DNA of 5,319 nt, from contig JAITVW010000161.1 in NCBI GenBank assembly GCA_031285605.1, forward strand, positions 1 to 5,319, in the 5' to 3' direction. The notes under the pieces were generated by a model. It saw nothing but the letters and a program-made list of their open reading frames with translations, was not told where the DNA came from and searched no databases. The position numbers and the translations under genes are program-made. Source of the stretch: Fusobacteriales bacterium. Lineage in GTDB: Bacteria; Fusobacteriota; Fusobacteriia; Fusobacteriales; Leptotrichiaceae. Below are positions 1 to 4,873 of the stretch, piece by piece (the stretch's first letter is position 1; the number at the start of each line of letters is the position of its first letter).

Positions 1-2
1 AA

Positions 3-809
3 AAAAAAATAACTATTACAAAAATAGAAATAATAAAATACAAAAAATTAATAAAGGCAATTGTCGGAAACAGAGGGGATACCCTGTACAAATTCATTGA
101 TGAGTATAACAGCAGAAATCTTAAAAACATAGATGTGGAAATAAGAAGCACAATCTTAAAACATCATACATATGACACACCGGAAGAGTTTGAAATAGAT
201 TTATTTAATACGTATTTTTCCGAGCTTGCTTTAATGTATCTGGAAAGTAAAGGATATATGCTGTCTGTGGATTGGAAAGGCGAAGACAGTGAGGGTGATG
301 TGGAGAAATTCGTTAACAGTGTTCTTACAGCCAAAGGTGAAAAAATAATATATTTTGATAATCTGCTGAAACTTCGCAAGAGAATTGCCGATGATAAAAT
401 ATGTGTGTACGATTCGGATTTTCTGCTGATAAAGCTGAAATTAACAGATATGGAACTGAAAGAGAGGGGATATTCTCTCTATCTTATAAATGACAACAGT
501 GATATATACCATATATTTATAGCCGAAACAGGAGCTGTTACCGAGGATGAAAAAATAATAAACTTTTGGGCAGCAGATGTGGATGATTACAAATATAACG
601 GTCTGGGAAGAAAGCTGAATTCAGGCATATCTACTCACAAACTGGCTGTAGTTCAGGAAAACGGAAGCATAAAGGAAATTTTGAAAAATACGATGTTTTT
701 TATAAATAATGAAACGGAAACAGAGCTTGAAATAGAAACAATTACTTGCGAAGATGCAGTAAAAGGCAGAATAAAAAATAATAATATTGATTATGAGATA
801 ATTTCATAG
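3..809 (+). CDS. 3' part of a soluble protein, DUF6630-like (5' end outside window)
   Basis: The reading frame is open from the first complete codon at position 3 to the TAG at 807-809, giving 268 visible residues. No ATG lies in frame before the first possible start, a GTG at 135 that has no Shine-Dalgarno sequence. The in-frame upstream part reads as normal protein (for example VGNRGDTLYKFIDEYNSRN at codons 63-119), so I take the true start to lie left of the window. The protein is acidic, with no signal peptide or membrane segment. Two blocks recall the DUF6630 family: a helix ending in GYxxxVDWKGE (DWK at residues 46-48 counted from the GTG), and later LKERGYSLYLINDNSDIYHIF, similar to the family's 'erGl.L..ldtdsDsY' strand. 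That match is from memory and tentative. DUF6630 has no assigned function that I know of. The gene could share a transcript with upstream genes that are not visible; 120 bases separate it from the next CDS. Confidence 0.72.
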   Translation, partial: KKITITKIEIIKYKKLIKAIVGNRGDTLYKFIDEYNSRNLKNIDVEIRSTILKHHTYDTPEEFEIDLFNTYFSELALMYLESKGYMLSVDWKGEDSEGDVEKFVNSVLTAKGEKIIYFDNLLKLRKRIADDKICVYDSDFLLIKLKLTDMELKERGYSLYLINDNSDIYHIFIAETGAVTEDEKIINFWAADVDDYKYNGLGRKLNSGISTHKLAVVQENGSIKEILKNTMFFINNETETELEIETITCEDAVKGRIKNNNIDYEIIS

Positions 810-876
810 TATTTATAATTTTTCAAAATATAAATATAATTGCTTAATCCGCTGATTATTACTGTTTTATTATAAA
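787..876 (+). promoter_or_regulatory. Possible promoter region upstream of the 930 gene
   Basis: The end of the preceding gene and the gap after it contain two perfect TATAAT hexamers (814-819 and 835-840) and a TATAAA (871-876). No well-spaced -35 box was found: TTGATT at 787-792 lies 21 bases from the first -10, and TTGCTT at 840-845 lies 25 bases from the last. The 11-mer AGTATTTATAA at 808-818 overlaps the first -10 and recurs upstream of aroK and of the transporter gene. A promoter somewhere here is plausible, but its exact position cannot be fixed from the sequence. Confidence 0.25.
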
Positions 877-929
877 TCAGGCAAATAAACCGGAAAACTC
901 ATAAAAATTCACAGATTGGAGCAAGATAG

Positions 930-1784
930 ATGTTTAAGAAAATTTCTGATAAAAATGCAGGTTCAGATGAAAATGCCGGAATAAACAAAAGATTAAAAGA
1001 GATGGCAGAGGAAAACAACGAAAGGCTTTTCGGAGATTCGGAAGAACTGTATGAAAGAATACAAAATGATCTGAATTATGTACTTGCAAAAGAAATAGGA
1101 GCAGACGAATACAGAGAACTTGACAGTATGATACAGCTTCTCATTCCGGAAGAATATGAAATCTATGAAAAAATTAAGAAGGATTTTTTCACAGATAAAA
1201 AAGAAGCAACAGAAAAAGTATTGGGACTTATTGATGCAGAAAGTATGACTTTTACAGAGTTTATTTATTTTTATCTTCAAAAAAATACAGATTCTTATTA
1301 TTATGAAAATTTATCAACAGACTATGTGGAAGGACTAAAAAAGCTTTTGGACAACAAAGGCATAGAACTGGAAAATATTAACTGGGAAAGTTTGGCGGGA
1401 AAAGAGGAAGCATATGAGGAGCTTCTTATAGATATAGTTCTTTCACTGGTAAACAAAACATTAATAAGTGAAAAGAAGACACTTTTCGGAATAGACATAG
1501 GTCTGGGTTCAAAAATCTTCTATCTGAGAGAAACAGAAGTTTATGAAAAAATAAAAAAAATTGAGACTGATTTTTATTATGTGTATGACATAGAATACCT
1601 AAAAAATTTTTATACATCAATATATGAAATCATAGCAGCCCCGTTTAAAGAGCCGGAAGTTACAAAAGGAGACTTTGTGGAAGCTGTGGAAGGGGAAACA
1701 GGTATAGTAAAAGTGAAAACTCTTTTTAAAAAGGGCAATAAAGAATACGATATAAATAAAAACTTACTTAAACAGGTCTTTTAG
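930..1784 (+). CDS. Hypothetical acidic soluble protein, 284 aa
   Basis: I do not recognise this protein. The ORF starts at ATG 930 with GGAG (918-921) eight bases upstream and ends at TAG 1782-1784. It is rich in Glu, Lys, Asp and Tyr, mostly helical in appearance, and has no signal peptide, lipobox or membrane span, so it is probably cytoplasmic. The first ~35 residues are polar and probably disordered (SDKNAGSDENAG near residues 6-17). A long charged helical region follows. A more hydrophobic helix (ELLIDIVLSLVNKTLI) lies around residues 164-180, next to a glycine-containing stretch FGIDIGLGSKIFY. The C-terminal ~40 residues look like a small beta unit (GDFVEAVEGETGIVKVKTLF). No catalytic motif is evident. 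Its neighbours on the left and right are also proteins of unknown function. It could be an immunity-type or stress protein of an accessory locus, but nothing in the sequence proves this. Confidence 0.8.
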   Translation: MFKKISDKNAGSDENAGINKRLKEMAEENNERLFGDSEELYERIQNDLNYVLAKEIGADEYRELDSMIQLLIPEEYEIYEKIKKDFFTDKKEATEKVLGLIDAESMTFTEFIYFYLQKNTDSYYYENLSTDYVEGLKKLLDNKGIELENINWESLAGKEEAYEELLIDIVLSLVNKTLISEKKTLFGIDIGLGSKIFYLRETEVYEKIKKIETDFYYVYDIEYLKNFYTSIYEIIAAPFKEPEVTKGDFVEAVEGETGIVKVKTLFKKGNKEYDINKNLLKQVF

Positions 1785-1820
1785 ATTTTGGCAAAAAAAT
1801 ATCTTTAATAATGTCAAAAT
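1785..1820 (+). repeat. AT-rich inverted repeat directly after the 930-1784 gene
   Basis: ATTTTGGCA (1785-1793) can pair with TGTCAAAAT (1812-1820): nine pairs including one G-U, around an 18-base loop. It begins at the first base after the stop codon. There is no U-tract after it and the stem is A/U-rich, so it is a poor intrinsic terminator. It could be a weak 3' structure of this gene, or an operator or leader element for the next one. Function unproven. Confidence 0.35.
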
Positions 1821-1866
1821 AATTATATCCTGAATCATAAATATAAGGGATATTAAGGAGAGAAAA

Positions 1867-2061
1867 ATGAAGTTTGATATAGAAAAAACGGATATAAACA
1901 TATTATTAAGCATTGTGAATATGAAACTGAGAGATGATTTCAGCGGGCTGGATGATTTCAGTGCTTATTACGGCATAAAAAAAGAAGAACTGGAAAAAAG
2001 ACTGAAAAAGCACGGCTATGAATACTTAGTTTCAAATAAACAGTTTATGAAAAAAGCTTAG
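1867..2061 (+). CDS. DUF4250 family protein, 64 aa
   Basis: This is a small complete ORF. Its ATG is preceded by AAGGAG (1855-1860) with a 6-base spacer, a strong ribosome binding site that supports a real gene. The residues LLSIVNMKLRDDFSGLDD (about 13-30), then KKEELEKRLKKHGYEY and a closing NKQF, follow the pattern I know for DUF4250 (PF14056): 'LLS.vN.kLRD.y.sLdeLc...di...el...L...GY.Yd...NqF'. That family consists of short proteins of about 55-65 residues found in Firmicutes and Fusobacteria, and its function is unknown. The compact helical pattern, with a possible helix-turn-helix-like arrangement, could suggest nucleic acid binding; this is inference only. It is separated by 82 bases from the gene before and 305 bases from aroK, so it may be transcribed alone or from the upstream gene's promoter. 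Confidence 0.85.
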   Translation: MKFDIEKTDINILLSIVNMKLRDDFSGLDDFSAYYGIKKEELEKRLKKHGYEYLVSNKQFMKKA

Positions 2062-2136
2062 TTCGGGGAATATTTGTAAAATCCGTAATAAAGTGAAATG
2101 AGGTATTAAATGTGAAAAATACCGGCAGAATAAAAA

Positions 2137-2268
2137 ATGAAAACTTTCAAAGAAATATACAATTATAGAGACGGCAGGCAGATAAATGCAACAGGGCAGG
2201 ATACGGGCATATGGGGAGAAGCATTAGGAAAGAGCAAAAAAAGTAAAAGCCTTAAAACCGGGAATTAA
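2137..2268 (+). CDS. Possible small ORF or gene remnant, 43 aa
   Basis: ATG at 2137 opens a 43-codon frame to TAA at 2266-2268. The product is basic and hydrophilic (MKTFKEIYNYRDGRQINATG..., then a Lys/Ser-rich tail). There is no Shine-Dalgarno sequence upstream (GGCAGAATAAAAA), and a stop codon lies just before the ATG in frame, so there is no alternative start. The segment is less AT-rich than the flanking intergenic DNA, which hints at coding origin. I do not recognise the protein. It may be the remnant of a decayed gene, a small protein, or chance. Confidence 0.22.
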   Translation: MKTFKEIYNYRDGRQINATGQDTGIWGEALGKSKKSKSLKTGN

Positions 2269-2282
2269 TTTGGAATTTCCGG
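2258..2282 (+). repeat. 9-bp inverted repeat (hairpin) between the DUF4250 gene and aroK
   Basis: CCGGGAATT (2258-2266) pairs with AATTTCCGG (2274-2282), with one G-U pair and a 7-base loop, AATTTGG. This is the most GC-rich stem seen in any intergenic region here. On the + strand no T-run follows, so it is not a classical intrinsic terminator. Read on the - strand it is followed by TTTTAAGGCTTTT, but no - strand gene exists to terminate. It could still weaken read-through from the upstream genes into aroK. Confidence 0.4.
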
Positions 2283-2297
2283 CTACTGATATCAAAG

Positions 2298-2313
2298 TAC
2301 AATTGTATATTGT
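2298..2313. promoter_or_regulatory. Operator-like palindrome upstream of aroK
   Basis: The stretch holds a perfect 10-bp palindrome, TACAATTGTA (2298-2307). Overlapping it is an inverted repeat ACAAT-N5-ATTGT (2299-2303 and 2309-2313). It lies inside the candidate promoter 54 bases before the aroK start, a position suited to a repressor site. Short AT-rich palindromes are common by chance in such DNA and no known regulator's box is recognised. Confidence 0.25.
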
Positions 2314-2341
2314 TTAAGATAAAACATTAAGTATTTATAAA
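2303..2341 (+). promoter_or_regulatory. Candidate promoter of the aroK-aroQ cluster
   Basis: Possible -35 boxes are TTGTAT (2303-2308) and TTGTTT (2310-2315). Possible -10 boxes are TATTTA (2332-2337, 16 bases from the second -35) and TATAAA (2336-2341, 20 bases from it). The 11-mer AGTATTTATAA (2330-2340) is shared with the region before the 930 gene and with the promoter of the transporter gene. A promoter is expected here because aroK follows a 305-base gap, but the boxes are imperfect. Confidence 0.35.
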
Positions 2342-2366
2342 ATTATAGCATTTTTTAAGGAGAGTA

Positions 2367-2864
2367 ATGAAAAATATAGTGTTAATAGGTATGCCGGCAT
2401 CAGGTAAGACTACAATAGCTGAATTACTGGCTGAAAAGCTGGAAATGGAAAAATATGATGTGGATATTTATCTTGAAGAAATGGAAGGAAGGCTGATAAA
2501 AGATATTTTTTCCGAATTCGGCGAGGAGTATTTCAGAGATCTGGAAGAAAAATATACAAACGAACTTTCAGAAAAAAGCAGTATTATTATTTCTACCGGC
2601 GGAGGAGTGATAAAAAGAGAAAAAAATATAGAAAATCTGAAAAAAAACGGTATTGTTATATTTCTGGACAGAGATCCTTCGGAAATAGCGAAGGAAGATC
2701 ATACATTAAGACCCCTGCTTCAGGATATTGACAATATCGAAAGGTTATACAGGGAGAGATATCACTTATATGAGGGTTATGCCGACTATATTGTGAAAAA
2801 TAACAGTTCTCTTGAGCAGGTCATAGAAACAATAATAAAGATTATAAAGGAGGGGGAAGAATGA
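2367..2864 (+). CDS. aroK: Shikimate kinase
   Basis: This cytoplasmic enzyme phosphorylates shikimate with ATP to give shikimate 3-phosphate, the fifth step of the pathway to chorismate and the aromatic amino acids. The 165 residues cover a complete single-domain kinase of normal length. The P-loop GMPASGKT is at 8-15. The DxD (YDVDIYLE, Asp31 and Asp33) binds magnesium and shikimate. FGEEYFRDLE at 51-60 carries the shikimate-binding Arg57, and the STGGGV motif (Gly78-80) is intact. The lid contains RPLL (115-118) with the ATP-gating Arg115, and RxxLY-type residues (RERYHLYEGYAD, 129-140) complete the nucleotide site. The start is supported by AAGGAG at 2357-2362, four bases before the ATG. 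The stop overlaps the aroQ start in ATGA, so the two are translationally coupled. No key residue is missing. A gluconate or other P-loop kinase is unlikely given the shikimate-specific motifs. Confidence 0.95.
   Translation: MKNIVLIGMPASGKTTIAELLAEKLEMEKYDVDIYLEEMEGRLIKDIFSEFGEEYFRDLEEKYTNELSEKSSIIISTGGGVIKREKNIENLKKNGIVIFLDRDPSEIAKEDHTLRPLLQDIDNIERLYRERYHLYEGYADYIVKNNSSLEQVIETIIKIIKEGEE
2846..2856 (+). promoter_or_regulatory. Ribosome binding site of aroQ inside the aroK 3' end
   Basis: AAAGGAGGGGG lies within the last codons of aroK, 4 bases before the aroQ ATG at 2861. It fixes the aroQ start and makes the overlap (ATGA, 2861-2864) a typical coupled junction. Confidence 0.75.
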
Positions 2865-3295
2865 AATTTTTAGTGGTAAACGGTCCTAATCTGAACTTTT
2901 TAGGAATTCGTGAAAAAGGAGTTTACGGTTCGGAAACATATAAGGAACTTGTGGAATATATTAAGGATGTAAGCGGAAAACTTGTAGAGGATATAGAGAT
3001 AAAACAGTCAAACAGCGAGGGTGAGATAATAGATTTTCTGCAGAAGGCTTACCATGATAAAGTAGACGGGATAATAATAAATCCGGGAGCTTATACACAT
3101 TACAGCTATGCGATATACGATGCTCTGAAAGCTGTTTCAATTCCTGCAGTGGAAGTCCATCTGAGTGATATTCATAACAGGGAAGATTTTAGAAAAGTTT
3201 CCGTAACAGCTCCGGCATGTGTAAAACAAATATATGGAAAAGGGAAAGAAGGATATATAGAGGGATTACTGTATCTGCTGGAATATTTAAAATAA
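2861..3295 (+). CDS. aroQ: 3-dehydroquinate dehydratase, type II
   Basis: The enzyme removes water from 3-dehydroquinate to give 3-dehydroshikimate, the third step of the shikimate pathway; type II enzymes form dodecamers in the cytoplasm. The 144 residues match the usual ~145-150. The N-terminal signature NGPNLNFLGIREKGVYG (7-23) carries catalytic Arg17 and Tyr22 of the flexible lid. QSNSEGEIIDFLQ (49-61) and INPGAYTHYS (73-82, with Asn74 and His80) form the active site. EVHLSDIHNREDFR (98-111) supplies Glu98, His100 and the substrate-binding Arg107 and Arg111. The C-terminal KGKEGY replaces the more usual GFGxxGY, a mild change. Type I enzymes (aroD) have an unrelated Schiff-base barrel, so the class is clear. 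It is coupled to aroK, and a HutP-like gene follows after 30 bases. The pairing suggests a compact aromatic-biosynthesis operon whose other genes lie elsewhere. Confidence 0.95.
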   Translation: MKFLVVNGPNLNFLGIREKGVYGSETYKELVEYIKDVSGKLVEDIEIKQSNSEGEIIDFLQKAYHDKVDGIIINPGAYTHYSYAIYDALKAVSIPAVEVHLSDIHNREDFRKVSVTAPACVKQIYGKGKEGYIEGLLYLLEYLK

Positions 3296-3325
3296 TATCA
3301 GCCGGAAAACAAAACAGGAGGATAA

Positions 3326-3772
3326 ATGGGAATTAATGATAATAAAAGTGTGCAGGTATGCAGAGTGGCACTGAAAATGGCTATTTCTTCAAGAGAAGAA
3401 GAAAGAAAGTACATGGAAGATTTCAAAAAGAAAAATATAAAAGTGGCTGCTGTGGATATCGGCGGGAAAATGCCTGATTCCAGGTTTAAGTTTATAGAAA
3501 GTGCATTGGTGGCGGCTAAAAGAAACGGTCTTATTACTGACAGCCATGTTCATGACGGAGCGGTAATTGGTGCCATGAGAGAAGCAATAAGCCAGATTGA
3601 AACTAATATAAACGGTTTGAGCGTAGGCGGGAAGATAGGAATAGCAAGAGACGGAGAACATCTCAGCGTTGCGGTATTCCTAAGCGTGGGAGTACTGCAG
3701 TTTAATGAAGTGATAAGTTCCATTGCGCACAGGTCTGTTCCGGTATTTAAAGAGGAAAAGGAACTGACTTAA
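3326..3772 (+). CDS. HutP-family RNA-binding regulator, clostridial/fusobacterial type
   Basis: The 148 residues equal the length of Bacillus subtilis HutP, the L-histidine- and Mg-dependent antiterminator that binds UAG triplets in hut mRNA as a hexamer. Seen here are an N-terminal helix (VCRVALKMAISSREEERKY), then VAAVDIGGKMPDSRFKFIESALVAAKRNGLI (about 40-70), the helix HDGAVIGAMREAISQI (76-91), and the paired strands GGKIGIARDGEHLSVAVFLSVG (101-122) with NEVISSIAHRSVPV (127-140). This order fits PF09021 as I know it from clostridia. Aligned from memory, the B. subtilis metal ligands His73, His77 and His138 fall at Gly78, Gly82 and Asn127, though His74, His76 and His135 lie nearby. The ligand may therefore not be histidine. 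ATG 3326 has AGGAGG (3316-3321) just upstream. No hut genes are visible; aroQ precedes it and a TrpX-like transporter gene follows. For that reason I do not give it the symbol hutP. Confidence 0.82.
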   Translation: MGINDNKSVQVCRVALKMAISSREEERKYMEDFKKKNIKVAAVDIGGKMPDSRFKFIESALVAAKRNGLITDSHVHDGAVIGAMREAISQIETNINGLSVGGKIGIARDGEHLSVAVFLSVGVLQFNEVISSIAHRSVPVFKEEKELT

Positions 3773-3775
3773 TAA

Positions 3776-3804
3776 TTGACTTAATTCATAATTTTTGATA
3801 GTAT
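3776..3804 (+). promoter_or_regulatory. Promoter of the substrate-binding protein gene
   Basis: TTGACT (3776-3781) matches the -35 consensus at five of six bases. Exactly 17 bases later comes TAGTAT (3799-3804), preceded by TGA (3796-3798), which makes an extended -10. Transcription would start near 3811 and leave a leader of about 40 nt. The -10 is embedded in ATAGTATTTATAA, the motif shared with two other upstream regions. The position, just after the HutP-like gene's stop, implies that the transporter genes can be transcribed apart from the aro genes. Confidence 0.55.
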
Positions 3805-3826
3805 TTATAAATAAGAATAAAAATTT

Positions 3827-3842
3827 TAGTAGGATAGTAGGA
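3827..3842 (+). repeat. Perfect tandem duplication of TAGTAGGA (UAG-rich leader)
   Basis: TAGTAGGA at 3827-3834 is repeated exactly at 3835-3842 and runs into the Shine-Dalgarno AGGAGG (3839-3844) of the gene at 3851. It places UAG triplets at 3827, 3830, 3835 and 3838 in the presumed 5' leader. HutP proteins recognise UAG triplets, and a HutP-family gene ends only 54 bases upstream. The known B. subtilis sites use three UAGs separated by four nucleotides; here the spacing is different (five between equivalent triplets). A regulatory role is therefore a hypothesis; a simple 8-bp slippage duplication is the alternative. Confidence 0.5.
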
Positions 3843-3850
3843 GGAAACAA

Positions 3851-4846
3851 ATGAAAAGAATAATGTTTTTAGTGATGATGTTATCACTAATATTAATAGG
3901 GTGCGGAGATAAAAAAGAAGAATCCGGGACAGAAACCGGCACTGCAAGTACCGGGACAAAAGCAGATGATAAAGTATACAAGATAGGGATTACCCAGATA
4001 GTGTCACATCAGGCTCTGGATAAAGCAAGAGAAGGGTTCAAGGATGCACTGGAAGAAGCAGGAATAAAAGCGGAATATGATGAGCAGAATGCACAGGGAG
4101 ATGTAACAATAGCCAATACAATAGCTAATAAATTCGTTACTGATAAAGCAGACTTAGTATTTGCAATAGCTACGCCAACAGCACAGGCAGTATCAAATGC
4201 TACAGGCGATATCCCGATTTTATTTTCGGCAGTAACCGATCCTGAAGCAGCCGGACTGGTAAAGCCTAATGTTACAGGAAGCAGTGACAAAGTGGATATT
4301 GAGCAGCAGCTGGTCTTATTAAGAGAAATATCTAAAGATGCAAAGAAAATTGGATTTTTATATAATTCTTCAGAGGAAAATTCATTAGTACAATTGGAAG
4401 AGATAAAGAAGGTAGCAGGAAAATATGATTTTGAAATAGTGGAACAGGGGATAAGTTCGGCAAACGAATTACCTCAGGCAATAGATAAAATGCTGACACA
4501 GGCGGATGCATTGTATCTTCCCACAGATAACCTGATTTCATCAAGTTCGGCACTGATTGCCGAAAAAGCAAATGCAGCTAAAATAATGACATTTGCCGCA
4601 GAATCAGGAATGTTGGAAAACGGAATATTCATAACAAAAGGAATAGATTACTACCAGTTAGGGAAAGAAGCCGGGAAAATGGCTGCGGAAATCCTGAAAA
4701 ACGGGAAAAAGCCGTTGGATTTACCATATAAAACATCTGAAACTGTTGAGATAGCGGTAAATAAACAAACACTGGAGCAATTAGGCATAAAACTTCCTGA
4801 AGATGTTATGAGTAAAGCTAAGTTTATCGAAACTAAAGCGAAATAA
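3851..4846 (+). CDS. ABC importer substrate-binding lipoprotein, TrpX-like (PF04392)
   Basis: A lipid-anchored periplasmic or extracellular protein that delivers a small solute to an ABC permease. The 331-residue product starts with a lipoprotein signal (MKRIMFLVMMLSLILIGC), whose lipobox LIGC has Cys18 as the acylated residue. A low-complexity Thr/Gly/Ser linker (19-41) follows, then a complete two-lobe binding fold. PF04392-type blocks are YKIGITQIVSHQALD (43-57), the DxxIANTIANKF segment, IATPTAQAV, ILFSAVTDPEAAGLV, NVTGSSDKVD, IGFLYNSSEENS, ALYLPTDNLISSS and the C-terminal GIFITKGIDYYQLGKEAGKMA. Characterised relatives bind tryptophan or phenylalanine (TrpX of the TrpXYZ system), but the ligand cannot be read here. 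The start is supported by AGGAGG six bases upstream. The gene has its own promoter candidate and a UAG-rich leader, and a tandem paralogue follows after 27 bases. Permease and ATPase genes would be expected beyond the window. Confidence 0.92.
   Translation: MKRIMFLVMMLSLILIGCGDKKEESGTETGTASTGTKADDKVYKIGITQIVSHQALDKAREGFKDALEEAGIKAEYDEQNAQGDVTIANTIANKFVTDKADLVFAIATPTAQAVSNATGDIPILFSAVTDPEAAGLVKPNVTGSSDKVDIEQQLVLLREISKDAKKIGFLYNSSEENSLVQLEEIKKVAGKYDFEIVEQGISSANELPQAIDKMLTQADALYLPTDNLISSSSALIAEKANAAKIMTFAAESGMLENGIFITKGIDYYQLGKEAGKMAAEILKNGKKPLDLPYKTSETVEIAVNKQTLEQLGIKLPEDVMSKAKFIETKAK
3869..3890 (+). repeat. Hairpin within the signal-peptide codons of the substrate-binding protein gene
   Basis: TTAGTGATG (3869-3877) pairs with TATCACTAA (3882-3890): nine pairs, the last a G-U, around a 4-base loop. 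It sits 18 bases downstream of the start codon, within the reach of initiating ribosomes, and its 5' arm carries another UAG (3870-3872) after a run of five T. The tandem paralogue at 4874 has no equivalent. It may be a translational control structure or only a by-product of the codons used. Confidence 0.35.
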
Positions 4847-4873
4847 TTTTTTTGAAATGATTTAGGAGGTTCT

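Larger units (their letters stand above)
2062..2366 (+). other. 305-base intergenic region between the DUF4250 gene and aroK
   Basis: This is the longest stretch without a confident gene. It contains a weak small ORF (2137-2268), a 9-bp inverted repeat (2258-2282), a palindromic stretch (2298-2313), an AT-rich promoter-like segment (2303-2341) and the aroK ribosome binding site AAGGAG (2357-2362). A GAGGT (2100-2104) spaced seven bases before a GTG at 2112 opens only an 18-codon frame, ending at TAG 2166-2168. The middle (2137-2250) is less AT-rich than the rest and looks like coding or formerly coding sequence. No tRNA, T-box or other RNA class was recognised. Confidence 0.6.

Noticed and set aside
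1..9. Run of nine A at the left edge as a slippery or regulatory site
   Set aside because: It can be read as lysine codons in the open frame of the first gene, and such runs are common in AT-rich genomes.
849..881. CTGATT / AATCAG hairpin as a terminator for the first gene
   Set aside because: Only six or seven pairs around a loop of about 17 bases, with no T-run after it. Too weak to call.
993..1280. Long open frame on the - strand opposite the 930-1784 gene
   Set aside because: Its product is rich in Phe, Ile, Cys and Lys, as expected for the antisense of an AT-rich, Glu/Lys-rich gene, and it has no ribosome binding site support. The + strand frame is convincing.
1785..1820. Intrinsic terminator after the 930-1784 gene
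   Set aside because: The stem is mostly A-U with an 18-base loop and no U-tract, so it is kept only as an inverted repeat.
2112..2168. 18-codon ORF starting at GTG 2112 with GAGGT seven bases upstream
   Set aside because: Although the spacing is good, the frame is very short and the product unrecognisable; likely chance in purine-rich DNA.
3773..3850. T-box or other amino-acid riboswitch before the transporter gene, as known for some trpXYZ operons
   Set aside because: The gap is only 78 bases and contains its own promoter; it is far too short for a T-box and shows no specifier or antiterminator structure.
4009..4290. Open frame on the - strand inside the substrate-binding protein gene
   Set aside because: It lies wholly within a clear PF04392 coding sequence and has an Ala/Ser-rich shadow composition.
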